Assembly (NCBI GenBank): GCA_005879255.1
Contig: VBKY01000191.1
Span: forward strand, 1-10,188
DNA: 10,188 nucleotides
Direction: 5' to 3'
DNA from: Deltaproteobacteria bacterium
GTDB taxonomy: Bacteria > Desulfobacterota_B > Binatia > UBA9968
The notes under the pieces: generated by a model
The model's input: only the letters and a program-made list of their open reading frames with translations
Database searches by the model: none
Told to the model about the DNA's origin: nothing
Translations under genes and position numbers: made by a program
In this document: positions 1 through 6,296 of the stretch, in pieces
Position numbering within the stretch: position 1 is the stretch's first letter
Layout: the number at the start of each line of letters is the position of its first letter

Positions 1-352
1 CCTCCATCGCGCCGTCGACCTCCGATGGTACGTAGAGGCCGTGCCAATGCACTAGCTCGGGAACGTCGCTGTCATTGTGGACTTCGACGGTCACTTGCTG
101 GCCTTCCTTCATTCGGAGCAAAGGCCCGGGGGCGCTGCCGTTGTATCCAATCGTCTGGATGGATTGATTCGGTGAAAGCTCGACATTCACCGGAGCGATA
201 CGAAGTGAAAAATGCGCGGTGTCGCCAACCCGCTTGTCAGTTGAGCCGGCAGACGTAGCGGTTCGGTCGACCACAGAGCCGCAGCCCGAGAGAATTGAAA
301 CGCCGGACAATGCGGACACACCAGCCAGCTGGAGAAACTCTCTACGGTTCAT
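1..352 (-). CDS. Multicopper oxidase, Tat-exported lipoprotein (N-terminal part, runs off the left edge)
   Basis: This is the first 117 codons of a multicopper oxidase, an enzyme that couples one-electron oxidation of a substrate (phenol, Cu(I), Fe(II) or Mn(II)) to reduction of O2. The N-terminus has a twin-arginine motif (NRREFLQLAG, residues 2-11), then a hydrophobic stretch ending in a lipobox LSGC with Cys24, so the protein is probably folded before export and lipid-anchored outside the cytoplasm. Residues 46-117 form the first cupredoxin domain: the family pattern YNGSAPGP (70-77), then HWHG (102-105), whose histidines bind the type 2 and type 3 coppers. The start ATG follows GGAGGAAGCATC, an excellent ribosome binding site. 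It is the last visible gene of a minus-strand series behind a PadR promoter. The substrate and the later copper motifs cannot be judged because the gene leaves the window. Confidence 0.88.
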   Translation of the reverse strand, partial: MNRREFLQLAGVSALSGVSILSGCGSVVDRTATSAGSTDKRVGDTAHFSLRIAPVNVELSPNQSIQTIGYNGSAPGPLLRMKEGQQVTVEVHNDSDVPELVHWHGLYVPSEVDGAME

Positions 353-373
353 GATGCTTCCTCCAATCGGAAC

Positions 374-685
374 TTACCGCGACATTCTCTTTCGCAAGAC
401 CTCCAGCGCGCTGACACGGTTCGGTGGACGCCCCGGAGTTCGCAAGATTACGTGCGCGGATGCCGTTCGGCCAATTCGGGCGCGTGGCCGTCCGGATCGT
501 GGATCCAGGCGCTCAAGCCCATCAAGAACCACTTCCACCTTCCGCGCCTCACTCGCGTGCCGCTCCTTCACCTTCATGCCGAGTAGGCGTGTGTAGAAGG
601 CAACGGACCGGTCGAGATCAGCCACCGGCAGCATGGTGTGGTGAACGCGGAAGCTAAGATCTTTGACTAAACAATCGTCATTCAT
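374..685 (-). pseudogene. Glyoxalase/VOC-fold protein, internally deleted and frameshifted
   Basis: The N-terminus is a clear vicinal oxygen chelate (glyoxalase/bleomycin resistance) start: HHTMLPVADLDRSVAFYTRLLGMKV at roughly residues 15-39, covering the first beta-alpha unit and a candidate metal-ligand histidine. The open frame then turns arginine/proline-rich and runs to 374 with no family resemblance. Shifting frame near position 520 gives GLSAWIHDPDGHAPELAERH and a stop at 448-450. This is the typical VOC C-terminus with its DPDGH...E motif. Even with the frames joined, the product is only about 79 residues against the usual 120-130, so a central segment of some 40-50 residues is also missing. 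The start ATG at 685 has a strong GAGGAGGAG site upstream; the in-frame start 15 bases earlier has none. It lies between chrA and the multicopper oxidase gene. I read it as a decayed gene; a sequencing indel would explain the frame but not the missing middle. Confidence 0.7.
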
Positions 686-724
686 AAATCTCCTCCTCAA
701 AAAGTTCCGTAGATGTTCTAGTGT

Positions 725-1942
725 TTAGGTCGCGGACAACAGCTTGGAAAGCAATCCAATGATTCCCCCTCCAAGTACAAGCCATGCGGAGTTGATTTTG
801 AGACGGAAGACAAGCACGGCTGAGATCAGCGCCAAAACAGCGGTGAACCAGTCGATCACGGCGGCGCGGCCAAGTTGCCAGGTTACAGCAGCCATAAGCC
901 CTAGCGATGCCACGTTGACGCCGTCGAGAAAGCCGGAAGCCCAGGGGGATCTTCGCAACTTAGGAATGAATGGACTGCTAATTAACACAAAGACAAAGGC
1001 AGGGAGAAAAATCCCGATGGTCGCTAGTATGGCGCCGGATGAACCAGCCACCACGTAACCAACAAAAGTTGCGGTAGTGAAAACCGGACCGGGAGTAAAT
1101 TGCCCTATAGCAATTGCGTCGAGAAGTTGTTGGTCAGTGAGCCAGTGCCAACGGTCCACGAGATCAGCTCGGAGAAACGCCAGAAGCACGTAACCACTGC
1201 CAAATAGCACCGAGCCGATTTTGAGAAAGAAGAGAGTTAATTTCAGAAGACTTACGGGAACTACGGGGGTCATGGCGATTGCTGAGCTAGCATCCACTGA
1301 GCCGGAAAACATCGAGAGGATCGAGAACCCGATTAGCACACGCGTTCCTTGTTTCCAGCGACGCCAGAGATTCTCTACGGCCATCGCGACGAAGCCAGCA
1401 GAAAAAAGGAGAAAGATCTCGTTAGTCCCTAGGAAAAATAAGACCATCACGGCTGCGCCAATAAGTGCGGTGAGCGGCCCTTTAATCGCGCTTTTCCCCA
1501 ATCCCCAAAGCGCTTGGACGACGATAGCGATGATGACCGGTTTGATCCCAGAAAGTAGGAATGTTGCTTCCGGCAAAGAGCCATATCTGACGTAGAGCGA
1601 AGCCAGAATCCAGACGATCAACATGGCGGGCAGGATGAAGCAGCTTCCCGCAACGACTAAGCCTCTCCACCCAGCCCGTACTAAGCCGATGTGTATCGCC
1701 ATCTCTGTGGAGTTAGGTCCGGGAATCAGATTGGTGGCGCCAAGAAGGTCGAGAAATCGCTCGTGGTCGAGCCATCTTCGTCGGCGCACGACCTCTTCTT
1801 CCATCATAGCGATATGGGCGGCAGGACCGCCGAAGGCGATTGTTCCGAGTTTCAAGAACAGCCGTGCGAGTTCTCCCAGAGAGGTTTCTGAACGGTCCTG
1901 GTTTCCCGTCGCATGGACGACTGTCCCTGCCGGCTCACTCAT
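725..1942 (-). CDS. chrA: Chromate transporter, long-chain CHR family (paralog 1)
   Basis: A 405-aa inner-membrane transporter of the CHR family, which exports chromate using the membrane gradient. It has the two homologous halves of long-chain ChrA. The first has FGGPAAHIAMM (37-47) and NLIPGPNSTEMA (71-82); the second has FGSGYVLLAFL (247-257) and QFTPGP (281-286). The rest is mostly hydrophobic helices, with a linker at about 192-230. The ATG lies in the sequence ATGAGTGA, overlapping the end of the upstream small helical gene by 8 bases, so the two are probably translationally coupled; GAGGTG sits about 10 bases ahead. Its companions (cytochrome, isochorismatase-fold protein, multicopper oxidase) differ from classical chr operons, so the true anion could be chromate, sulfate or another oxyanion. 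It is clearly different from the other ChrA in this window. Confidence 0.9.
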   Translation of the reverse strand: MSEPAGTVVHATGNQDRSETSLGELARLFLKLGTIAFGGPAAHIAMMEEEVVRRRRWLDHERFLDLLGATNLIPGPNSTEMAIHIGLVRAGWRGLVVAGSCFILPAMLIVWILASLYVRYGSLPEATFLLSGIKPVIIAIVVQALWGLGKSAIKGPLTALIGAAVMVLFFLGTNEIFLLFSAGFVAMAVENLWRRWKQGTRVLIGFSILSMFSGSVDASSAIAMTPVVPVSLLKLTLFFLKIGSVLFGSGYVLLAFLRADLVDRWHWLTDQQLLDAIAIGQFTPGPVFTTATFVGYVVAGSSGAILATIGIFLPAFVFVLISSPFIPKLRRSPWASGFLDGVNVASLGLMAAVTWQLGRAAVIDWFTAVLALISAVLVFRLKINSAWLVLGGGIIGLLSKLLSAT

Positions 1943-2312
1943 AGTGCTCGGCCACCTCTTCGAGTGAACCCTCGGCGATTTCCAGTGCTTTCAGCGCGGT
2001 TTCTAAATCCTCGCTCGGATGCATTTTAAGAAACCTGCTGCCTTGAACTCGTAAACCTTTCACGATCTTATGCCATTGCTTAGCCTGCCGGTGTGCTTTT
2101 GGATTTCGCTTGTGTTGAATCTCGCCACCCAGGCCGGTGTGTTCGAGAGTCTCTTCCACTGTATGTTCAGCGATTTCGAGCGCGAGTGCTCCATGCGCGA
2201 GGTCTTCGTATCCGGTTTTTTTGTGGATCGCCTCGAGCTGTTTTTGCAGTCGTTTACATTCCTTCTTAAGCGCTGTCAGCTGATTTTTTTGAGCTTGCCC
2301 TAGTTGAATCAT
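1935..2312 (-). CDS. Small helical, charged protein with internal repeat, coupled to chrA
   Basis: A 125-aa soluble protein that I do not recognise. There is no signal peptide or membrane segment. Residues 4-31 look like a coiled coil rich in Lys, Gln and Leu. A motif occurs twice: ALEIAEHTVEETLEH (44-58) and ALEIAEGSLEEVAEH (109-123), with 10 of 15 positions identical. The stretch between them is basic and His-rich (residues 64-82). Histidines recur through the protein (about ten), which could allow metal binding, but no defined site is visible. AAGGAA lies about 9 bases before the ATG. Its 3' end overlaps the chrA start by 8 bases, which suggests balanced production and possibly direct partnership with this transporter. 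Confidence 0.8.
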   Translation of the reverse strand: MIQLGQAQKNQLTALKKECKRLQKQLEAIHKKTGYEDLAHGALALEIAEHTVEETLEHTGLGGEIQHKRNPKAHRQAKQWHKIVKGLRVQGSRFLKMHPSEDLETALKALEIAEGSLEEVAEHYE

Positions 2313-2362
2313 TGTCGGGTTTTCCTTTCCGTGCTTCGATATGAATGTTTTTGTCTTGCCGG

Positions 2363-3031
2363 CTATTTGATCAGATCGATTTTGGTCAACGTCACCTGTT
2401 GCCCGACGCCGGGAGAATTCGCCAAGTGATAAGCGGTATACTGCTCAAAATAAGTGTTTTCCGCCGACATACCGTCTACGGGGATGATGACTTGCAGTCC
2501 CCGGAACGCGGCCTGGCTGGCAGTGTTGAGCACGGCGCCCTGAGCAGCGGTGCCCACGATCACGACCATCTTGATGCCTTTGTCGTTTAGGATTTTTTCC
2601 AAGTCAGTCTTAAAAAACTTATCCGCCGGCGCTTTAACTATCGGTTCCCCCTCGGCTGGAGTTAATTCTTTCGCGATATCAGCCGGAGTCGCTGCCGTAG
2701 TGATGCTATGGACGACCACCACCCCTTTGTCTCTGGCGAGTTTCAACAGAGCTTGAACCTTAGGGACCGACGTCAGGCAGCGCGGCCGCCTCTCGGCATT
2801 ACAGGTCTGTTTAACAAAATCGAGAACCAGCAGTGCGGTTGTCTTGGAATCGAGCGTTACAGGTTTCAACTCCGGAGGCTTCGGCGCCTGCACTTTATCC
2901 CATTCGTCCACAATGGTTTGGGCCGATGCCGAGACGGCCCCTTGGCAGAGAAAAACACTAACCGCGATCGCAAGCGCGGCAAGCATTTTCCTGAGAATTG
3001 AATATCGCGTCTGAATAGATGTTTTTGTCAT
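2363..3031 (-). CDS. Exported isochorismatase-fold protein lacking the catalytic cysteine
   Basis: A 222-aa protein of the isochorismatase / cysteine hydrolase superfamily. The ATG at 3031 is chosen over one 12 bases upstream because GGAGGAGACC directly precedes it. Residues 1-37 form a signal peptide (basic n-region, hydrophobic 16-33, likely cleavage after ASA37), so the mature protein is periplasmic. This is unusual, because most relatives are cytosolic. The Asp of the usual triad is present in LLVLDF (Asp71). A Lys sits six residues before the conserved Phe in VKAPADKFF (Lys133). The nucleophile position in the GTAAQGAVLNTA segment is Ala166 instead of Cys. The C-terminal PVDGMSA segment matches the family. 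Normal thiol-dependent hydrolysis is therefore unlikely; a binding or scaffold role, or different chemistry, is possible. Cys29 (in the signal peptide), Cys77 and Cys85 are the only cysteines; the last two could form a disulfide. It lies 22 bases after the cytochrome gene. Confidence 0.85.
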   Translation of the reverse strand: MTKTSIQTRYSILRKMLAALAIAVSVFLCQGAVSASAQTIVDEWDKVQAPKPPELKPVTLDSKTTALLVLDFVKQTCNAERRPRCLTSVPKVQALLKLARDKGVVVVHSITTAATPADIAKELTPAEGEPIVKAPADKFFKTDLEKILNDKGIKMVVIVGTAAQGAVLNTASQAAFRGLQVIIPVDGMSAENTYFEQYTAYHLANSPGVGQQVTLTKIDLIK

Positions 3032-3053
3032 GGTCTCCTCCAAATATTAAAAT

Positions 3054-3608
3054 TTACCACTGCTGGTTGGTGACGGGCGGAGCGCTGGGTCGGATGATAC
3101 GAATGAACTTATAACCGGCCTCGGTGTGACAGCCGTTGCACGCGCTTAGAGTCTCATCGTAGGATTTTTGAAATTCAGTTTGGCTTTTGCTCTTTATGGA
3201 TTTATCTAACTCGGCAATTTGAGTCTGAAGAACGGAGTCCAGAACGTTTGAGATTTTGATTCCGTTCTTCTCCGCGTTTAAGCCTTTAGCTGCTTCCATC
3301 GTTTCCTTCAGTTCGTCAAGCTCGTATTGCGCCAAGTCCCAATTCGTAGCCCTGGCGGCAAACCAAAGTTTACCCGCGTGCATCTGAATCGTTGTCATGT
3401 ACTCGCCTAGCCCGGGTGCTAGTTCTTTTACACTTGTGAGGTCTGCCTGTACACGCTTTAGAGAATCTTGAAGAGTGGTTAGTGCACCTCGATTCGGGTC
3501 GCCAAGACTACGCATCCGGTTGTCCAATCTATTGATCCAAATTAAAAGAACAACGATCAAAACCACACAGATTATTAATGCGCTCCAAAGGTAGGTGGCA
3601 TATTTCAT
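3054..3608 (-). CDS. Membrane-anchored c-type cytochrome with C-terminal CXXCH
   Basis: A 184-aa protein with one N-terminal membrane helix (about residues 8-25) that should anchor it with the body in the periplasm. The body is predicted all-helical: an amphipathic segment at 40-64, then segments at about 68-85, 90-108 and 118-150. A single heme c site, CNGCH (157-161), is followed by a short proline-rich tail. A CXXCH close to the C-terminus of a helical bundle is the layout of class II cytochromes (c' and c-556), in which a residue in the first helix is the distal ligand. Met71 or Met76 (in MTTIQMH) could serve that role, but this is inference. The ATG follows GGGAGGATCAC. The gene begins 55 bases after padR, and a TTGACA in that gap might support a secondary promoter, though I see no good -10 box. 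It probably carries electrons for the neighbouring envelope proteins. Confidence 0.85.
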   Translation of the reverse strand: MKYATYLWSALIICVVLIVVLLIWINRLDNRMRSLGDPNRGALTTLQDSLKRVQADLTSVKELAPGLGEYMTTIQMHAGKLWFAARATNWDLAQYELDELKETMEAAKGLNAEKNGIKISNVLDSVLQTQIAELDKSIKSKSQTEFQKSYDETLSACNGCHTEAGYKFIRIIRPSAPPVTNQQW

Positions 3609-3663
3609 GTGATCCTCCCTTCATTGTTCGTTTCATTGGTTGTCAATCGCTTGATGATTCGGT

Positions 3664-4002
3664 TCATTCCTCTTCCAATAGCTCGCCAAAGAGCTCGCTG
3701 ACTTTTTGTCGCGCGGCCGCTAATGCTTTGCGCCCCAGAGCAGTCGCCTGATACATCCGCCGCACGCTCCTGCCCGACCGTTCGCTCGTTGATCGGAGGT
3801 ATCCTTTTCGTTCGAGGCCATGAAGCAAAGGATAAAGAGTCCCAGGACTGAGCTTGTAACCGTGCCGTCCGAGTTCTTCGATGAACCAGAGACCGAAAAC
3901 CGGCGCTTTGGCGGCGTGGTGAAGAATGTGGAGACGGATCAAGCCTGCGTATAGGTCCTGATCCCGTCTGTCATTAGTCGTGTTCTTAATAGATTCCTGC
4001 AT
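3664..4002 (-). CDS. PadR-family transcriptional regulator, likely autoregulated
   Basis: A 112-aa PadR-family DNA-binding protein, usually a dimeric repressor released by a small ligand. The winged helix spans about residues 18-88. The recognition region is visible in YKLSPGTLYPLLHGLERKGYL, the most diagnostic PadR signature, preceded by GLWFIEELGRHG. The C-terminal helix (about 92-112) is short, as in compact PadR-s proteins. The frame is open upstream to a GTG at 4071. I chose the ATG at 4002 because a strong promoter and a 15-bp palindrome lie between the two and the extra residues are non-family. The 5' untranslated region would then be only about 10 bases with no clear Shine-Dalgarno sequence, so translation may be near-leaderless. 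The downstream cytochrome-to-oxidase series on the same strand is the likely regulon. Confidence 0.9.
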   Translation of the reverse strand: MQESIKNTTNDRRDQDLYAGLIRLHILHHAAKAPVFGLWFIEELGRHGYKLSPGTLYPLLHGLERKGYLRSTSERSGRSVRRMYQATALGRKALAAARQKVSELFGELLEEE

Positions 4003-4007
4003 TTCGT

Positions 4008-4047
4008 TATCGATTTTCGATATAGAACCATTCGTGTCTTCTGTCAA
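4008..4047 (-). promoter_or_regulatory. padR promoter overlapping a perfect palindromic operator
   Basis: Read on the minus strand, TTGACA (4047-4042) is followed by a 17-base spacer and TATATC (4024-4019), a near-ideal sigma-70-type promoter. A perfect inverted repeat, TATCGA-TTT-TCGATA (4008-4022), overlaps the -10 box and the expected start of transcription, and ends five bases before the padR ATG. A repressor bound here would block RNA polymerase directly. This is the expected arrangement for PadR autoregulation. That PadR itself binds the site is inferred from position only. Confidence 0.75.
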
Positions 4048-4326
4048 GGAAGCCTGACCTTTTGAGCGCACCCACTAGGAATTAGAATAACCGCCCGTGA
4101 TGAGCGCTTTCACCGGGCGAAATTGCGTGAGCCAACTCCGCAGTAAATCGGGCGCGTTTGTGCGCTCTCTACTAACGGATCTGGACGGGCGCAATTCACA
4201 CGTCCGCTGATTTCCTCGGAGCCACGGCCTCGGATTGTTGCTGTTCTGAAAGTGGCCACTCTAGCTCGCAGTTGTGCCCACGGCGGTTGGAGGAGAGCTG
4301 CATGCCAGCGTTGTCGGTGGAAGGTC
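4048..4326. other. Gene-poor spacer between padR promoter and the CorC-family gene
   Basis: I see no convincing gene here. A long minus-strand frame (4110-4646) overlaps the tail of the CorC-family gene and has a basic composition unlike a real protein. Two direct copies of CCTCGG occur at 4214-4219 and 4228-4233. I found no hairpin followed by a T-run that would clearly terminate the CorC-family transcript. Confidence 0.5.
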
Positions 4327-5646
4327 TTAGGTGTCTTGGCTCTCTTTGTTCTGAACAGACGACACGAGGACCTTGTCGATGCGTTTTCCGTCCATGTCGA
4401 CGACCTCAAAACGCAAACTGTTCCACTCAAACTGTTCAGACTCTGACGGAACGCGCCCCATCTGAGTGAAGATAAATCCACCCAAGGTTTGAAACGTGTC
4501 CTTCTTTTCTCCCGGTAGATTGTCCAGGTCGAAGATTTCTTTGAACTCGTCCACCGACAGCATTCCATCGAGTAACCAAGAGCCATCTTTTCGCTGTACG
4601 GCCTTGGGCTCCGGCGGCGTTTTACCGAGCGGCATATCGCCGGCAATCGCTTCGAGCATATCGTGGTGGGTAAGCAGTCCCTCGATACCGCCGTATTCGT
4701 CGACTACCAGGACAATGTGGCTGCTCGATTGCTTGATATGGTCGAGCACCTGAAACGCCGTCATACTCCTCGGCACGAAAGCCGGTTGCTGTGTGGACGC
4801 TTTAAGGTCAACACTCTTGCCCGAGAGCAGGCTCGCCAACAAATCTTTCGCCTGCACCACACCCGTGACATTATCCAGGCTTCCCGCACAGACCGGGAAG
4901 CGAGAATGACCGCTATCGGTTAATTTCGCGCGAATCCGGTCGACGGAATCGTCAGCATCGAGCCAGACAATTTGAGTCCTGGGTGTCATCAATGCGCGGG
5001 CGCTCTTGTCGCCGAGCTGGAACACGGCTTCAACCATGTCCTGCTCAGATTCTTCGAAAACGCCGGCCTCTGTACCCTGCCGAACCAACGTTCTGACCTC
5101 TTCCTCCGTCACCGACGGTTGTTCGTCGAAGCGCTTACCGAATAGGCGAAAAACTAAATCGGTGGAGATGCTCAAGAGATGGACCGCAGGAGCGCAGAGC
5201 TTGAGCAGCAAACCCATAGGCGGAGCCATGAACATGGCGATCGATTCGGGATGGCCCAGGGCCAGACGTTTGGGCACCAGCTCGCCGATGATCACGGAGC
5301 AGTAGGTGATACCAAGCACTACGATGCCAAGAGCGAGCGATCGACTGTAGGGAGCGATCACCGGGAACGTGCTCAATCCCGCCGCCGTCCACTCGGTAAG
5401 ACCGCCGCCGCCAAAGGCACCGGCCAGGATGCCGACGAGAGTTATGCCGAGTTGAACCGTGGAGAGAAAAGGATTGGGGGCATTGGCCAAATCCAATGCC
5501 GCGCGTGCCCTGGCCTTGCCTTTGTTGGCCAAGTCCTGCAAGTGCGATTTGCGCGCGGTAACCACGGCAATCTCCGACATGGCAAAGATGCCGTTCGCGA
5601 TGAGAAGTAAGAAGATCGCGATCATTTCAAGTGCAATAGTGGACAC
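4327..5646 (-). CDS. CNNM / CBS / CorC-family membrane protein (HlyC/CorC hemolysin family)
   Basis: A 439-aa inner-membrane protein of the CNNM/CorC family, whose members are linked to divalent cation (Mg2+, Co2+) transport or efflux; the hemolysin name is historical. The DUF21/CNNM membrane domain spans about 1-175, with hydrophobic helices near 5-24, 62-80, 103-125 and 136-165 and the family motif SEIAVVTARKSHL (24-36). GELVPKRLAL (121-130) is also typical. A pair of CBS domains follows at about 210-340, with MTPRTQIVWLD (220-230) and VDEYGGIEGLLT (315-326). The C-terminal CorC_HlyC domain covers 350-430. The length is normal. The start is GTG, eight bases after a perfect GGAGG. No partner gene adjoins it; it may contribute to metal tolerance, but it could equally be a resident gene. 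Confidence 0.92.
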   Translation of the reverse strand: MSTIALEMIAIFLLLIANGIFAMSEIAVVTARKSHLQDLANKGKARARAALDLANAPNPFLSTVQLGITLVGILAGAFGGGGLTEWTAAGLSTFPVIAPYSRSLALGIVVLGITYCSVIIGELVPKRLALGHPESIAMFMAPPMGLLLKLCAPAVHLLSISTDLVFRLFGKRFDEQPSVTEEEVRTLVRQGTEAGVFEESEQDMVEAVFQLGDKSARALMTPRTQIVWLDADDSVDRIRAKLTDSGHSRFPVCAGSLDNVTGVVQAKDLLASLLSGKSVDLKASTQQPAFVPRSMTAFQVLDHIKQSSSHIVLVVDEYGGIEGLLTHHDMLEAIAGDMPLGKTPPEPKAVQRKDGSWLLDGMLSVDEFKEIFDLDNLPGEKKDTFQTLGGFIFTQMGRVPSESEQFEWNSLRFEVVDMDGKRIDKVLVSSVQNKESQDT

Positions 5647-5791
5647 GCTTCCGGCCTCCTAAAATTAGTCAAGCCGATCACTGTACGAAATCGTGTAGAG
5701 CTTACAAAATCCACAAGCATTTGTCATATAAGGTTGTCAGCTGGATAACCGATAAGAAAAGGATGATCGATTAGAAGCTGAGAAAACGGAT

Positions 5792-5806
5792 TCGAAACAC
5801 TTTCGA
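5792..5806. promoter_or_regulatory. Palindrome upstream of the 102-aa protein promoter
   Basis: A perfect inverted repeat with 6-base arms, TCGAAA-CAC-TTTCGA, ends 19 bases before the -35 box at 5826. It has the same arm length and spacer as the padR palindrome and shares the TCGA core, but the arms differ otherwise. It also lies between two divergent genes. It could be a regulator site; which protein would bind is unknown. Confidence 0.4.
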
Positions 5807-5825
5807 TGTCATACGAAACGGATCG

Positions 5826-5854
5826 TTGACAATTGCTTGCTTTGGTTCGATATT
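5826..5854 (+). promoter_or_regulatory. Promoter of the 102-aa exported protein gene
   Basis: TTGACA (5826-5831), a 17-base spacer and GATATT (5849-5854, four of six matches to the -10 consensus). The ATG at 5863 starts only eight bases beyond the -10 box, so the transcript would be leaderless or nearly so. The padR promoter has almost the same geometry, with the start codon very close to the -10 box. Confidence 0.5.
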
Positions 5855-5862
5855 CTGACCTG

Positions 5863-6171
5863 ATGCTAAGAAAGTCTCTGGCCATCTTGCTGCTATTTTC
5901 CTGGGTCATTCTTTCAGGGATTGATCTGTTAGAAGACCTTGAGTTTGACAGCGAGGCCACTGCTTATAGCCAGGGTCCACTTGACCAGTCTCTGCCCTAT
6001 TTAAAGCACCGCGCCAACCTGGCAAATAACATTGTTGAATCGGCAGACCATGTGCAGCTATTTTATCCTGCGCTCCTTCGACTGACGGCCGCTCAGTCGC
6101 CTATTCACCCGGTCTTATCATTCCAGAGGGTCTCCCAACTCCATAAGCTTCACCGCGTATTTCTCATCTAG
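5863..6171 (+). CDS. Small exported protein of unknown function
   Basis: A 102-aa protein. The frame is open to a TTG at 5833, but that lies inside the promoter, so the ATG at 5863 is preferred. Residues 1-24 are a basic n-region and a hydrophobic core (LAILLLFSWVILSGIDLLEDL), read as a signal peptide or membrane anchor. The rest is a mix of polar and helical segments with four histidines and no cysteines, ending in LHKLHRVFLI. I do not recognise a domain. Small exported proteins of this kind occur beside RND heavy-metal efflux genes, and a metal link would fit the broken CDF gene nearby, but this is inference from context. The stop codon lies in the left arm of the 10-bp inverted repeat described separately. 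Confidence 0.6.
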   Translation: MLRKSLAILLLFSWVILSGIDLLEDLEFDSEATAYSQGPLDQSLPYLKHRANLANNIVESADHVQLFYPALLRLTAAQSPIHPVLSFQRVSQLHKLHRVFLI

Positions 6172-6248
6172 ACCAACTCTCCTTTTCCACTGTCACTCTA
6201 AATTAGAGGTAGCCACCCTTGGCTGAGCCTTTGTCGGGGTTGGTCTAG
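6168..6248 (+). other. Possible structured RNA closed by a 10-bp inverted repeat
   Basis: CTAGACCAAC (6168-6177) is perfectly complementary to GTTGGTCTAG (6239-6248). Within the 61-base interior there are two further small hairpins: CTCTA/TAGAG (6196-6200 with 6204-6208) and AGCCA/TGGCT (6211-6215 with 6220-6224, four-base loop). Together these could fold as a three-way junction RNA of 81 bases, placed after the 102-aa gene stop and 48 bases before a small membrane-protein gene. It has no T-run, so it is not a simple terminator. The alternative is a tiny mobile-element relic with terminal inverted repeats, since both ends carry CTAG. I could not match it to a known riboswitch. Confidence 0.4.
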
Positions 6249-6296
6249 GTAACCTTCTTTGGCGGCATACCAAATCCGTCGGAAAGGAAGAGAATC

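Noticed and set aside
4003..4071. Longer PadR start (GTG at 4071)
   Set aside because: The promoter and operator lie inside this extension, and the added residues do not resemble PadR N-termini.
4200..4326. Terminator after the CorC-family gene
   Set aside because: Only short direct repeats (CCTCGG twice) were found; no stable stem followed by a T-run on the minus strand.
4110..4646. Long minus-strand open frame of 178 codons
   Set aside because: It overlaps the CorC_HlyC domain of the well-supported CorC-family gene in another frame, has an Arg/Ser-rich composition and no recognisable motif or ribosome binding site.
5179..5610. Plus-strand open frame of 143 codons
   Set aside because: It is antisense to the membrane domain of the CorC-family gene and shows the charged, motif-free sequence of a shadow frame.
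5724..5960. Minus-strand open frame of 78 codons
   Set aside because: It covers the promoter and first third of the plus-strand 102-aa gene, has Ser/Arg-rich low-quality sequence and no family resemblance.
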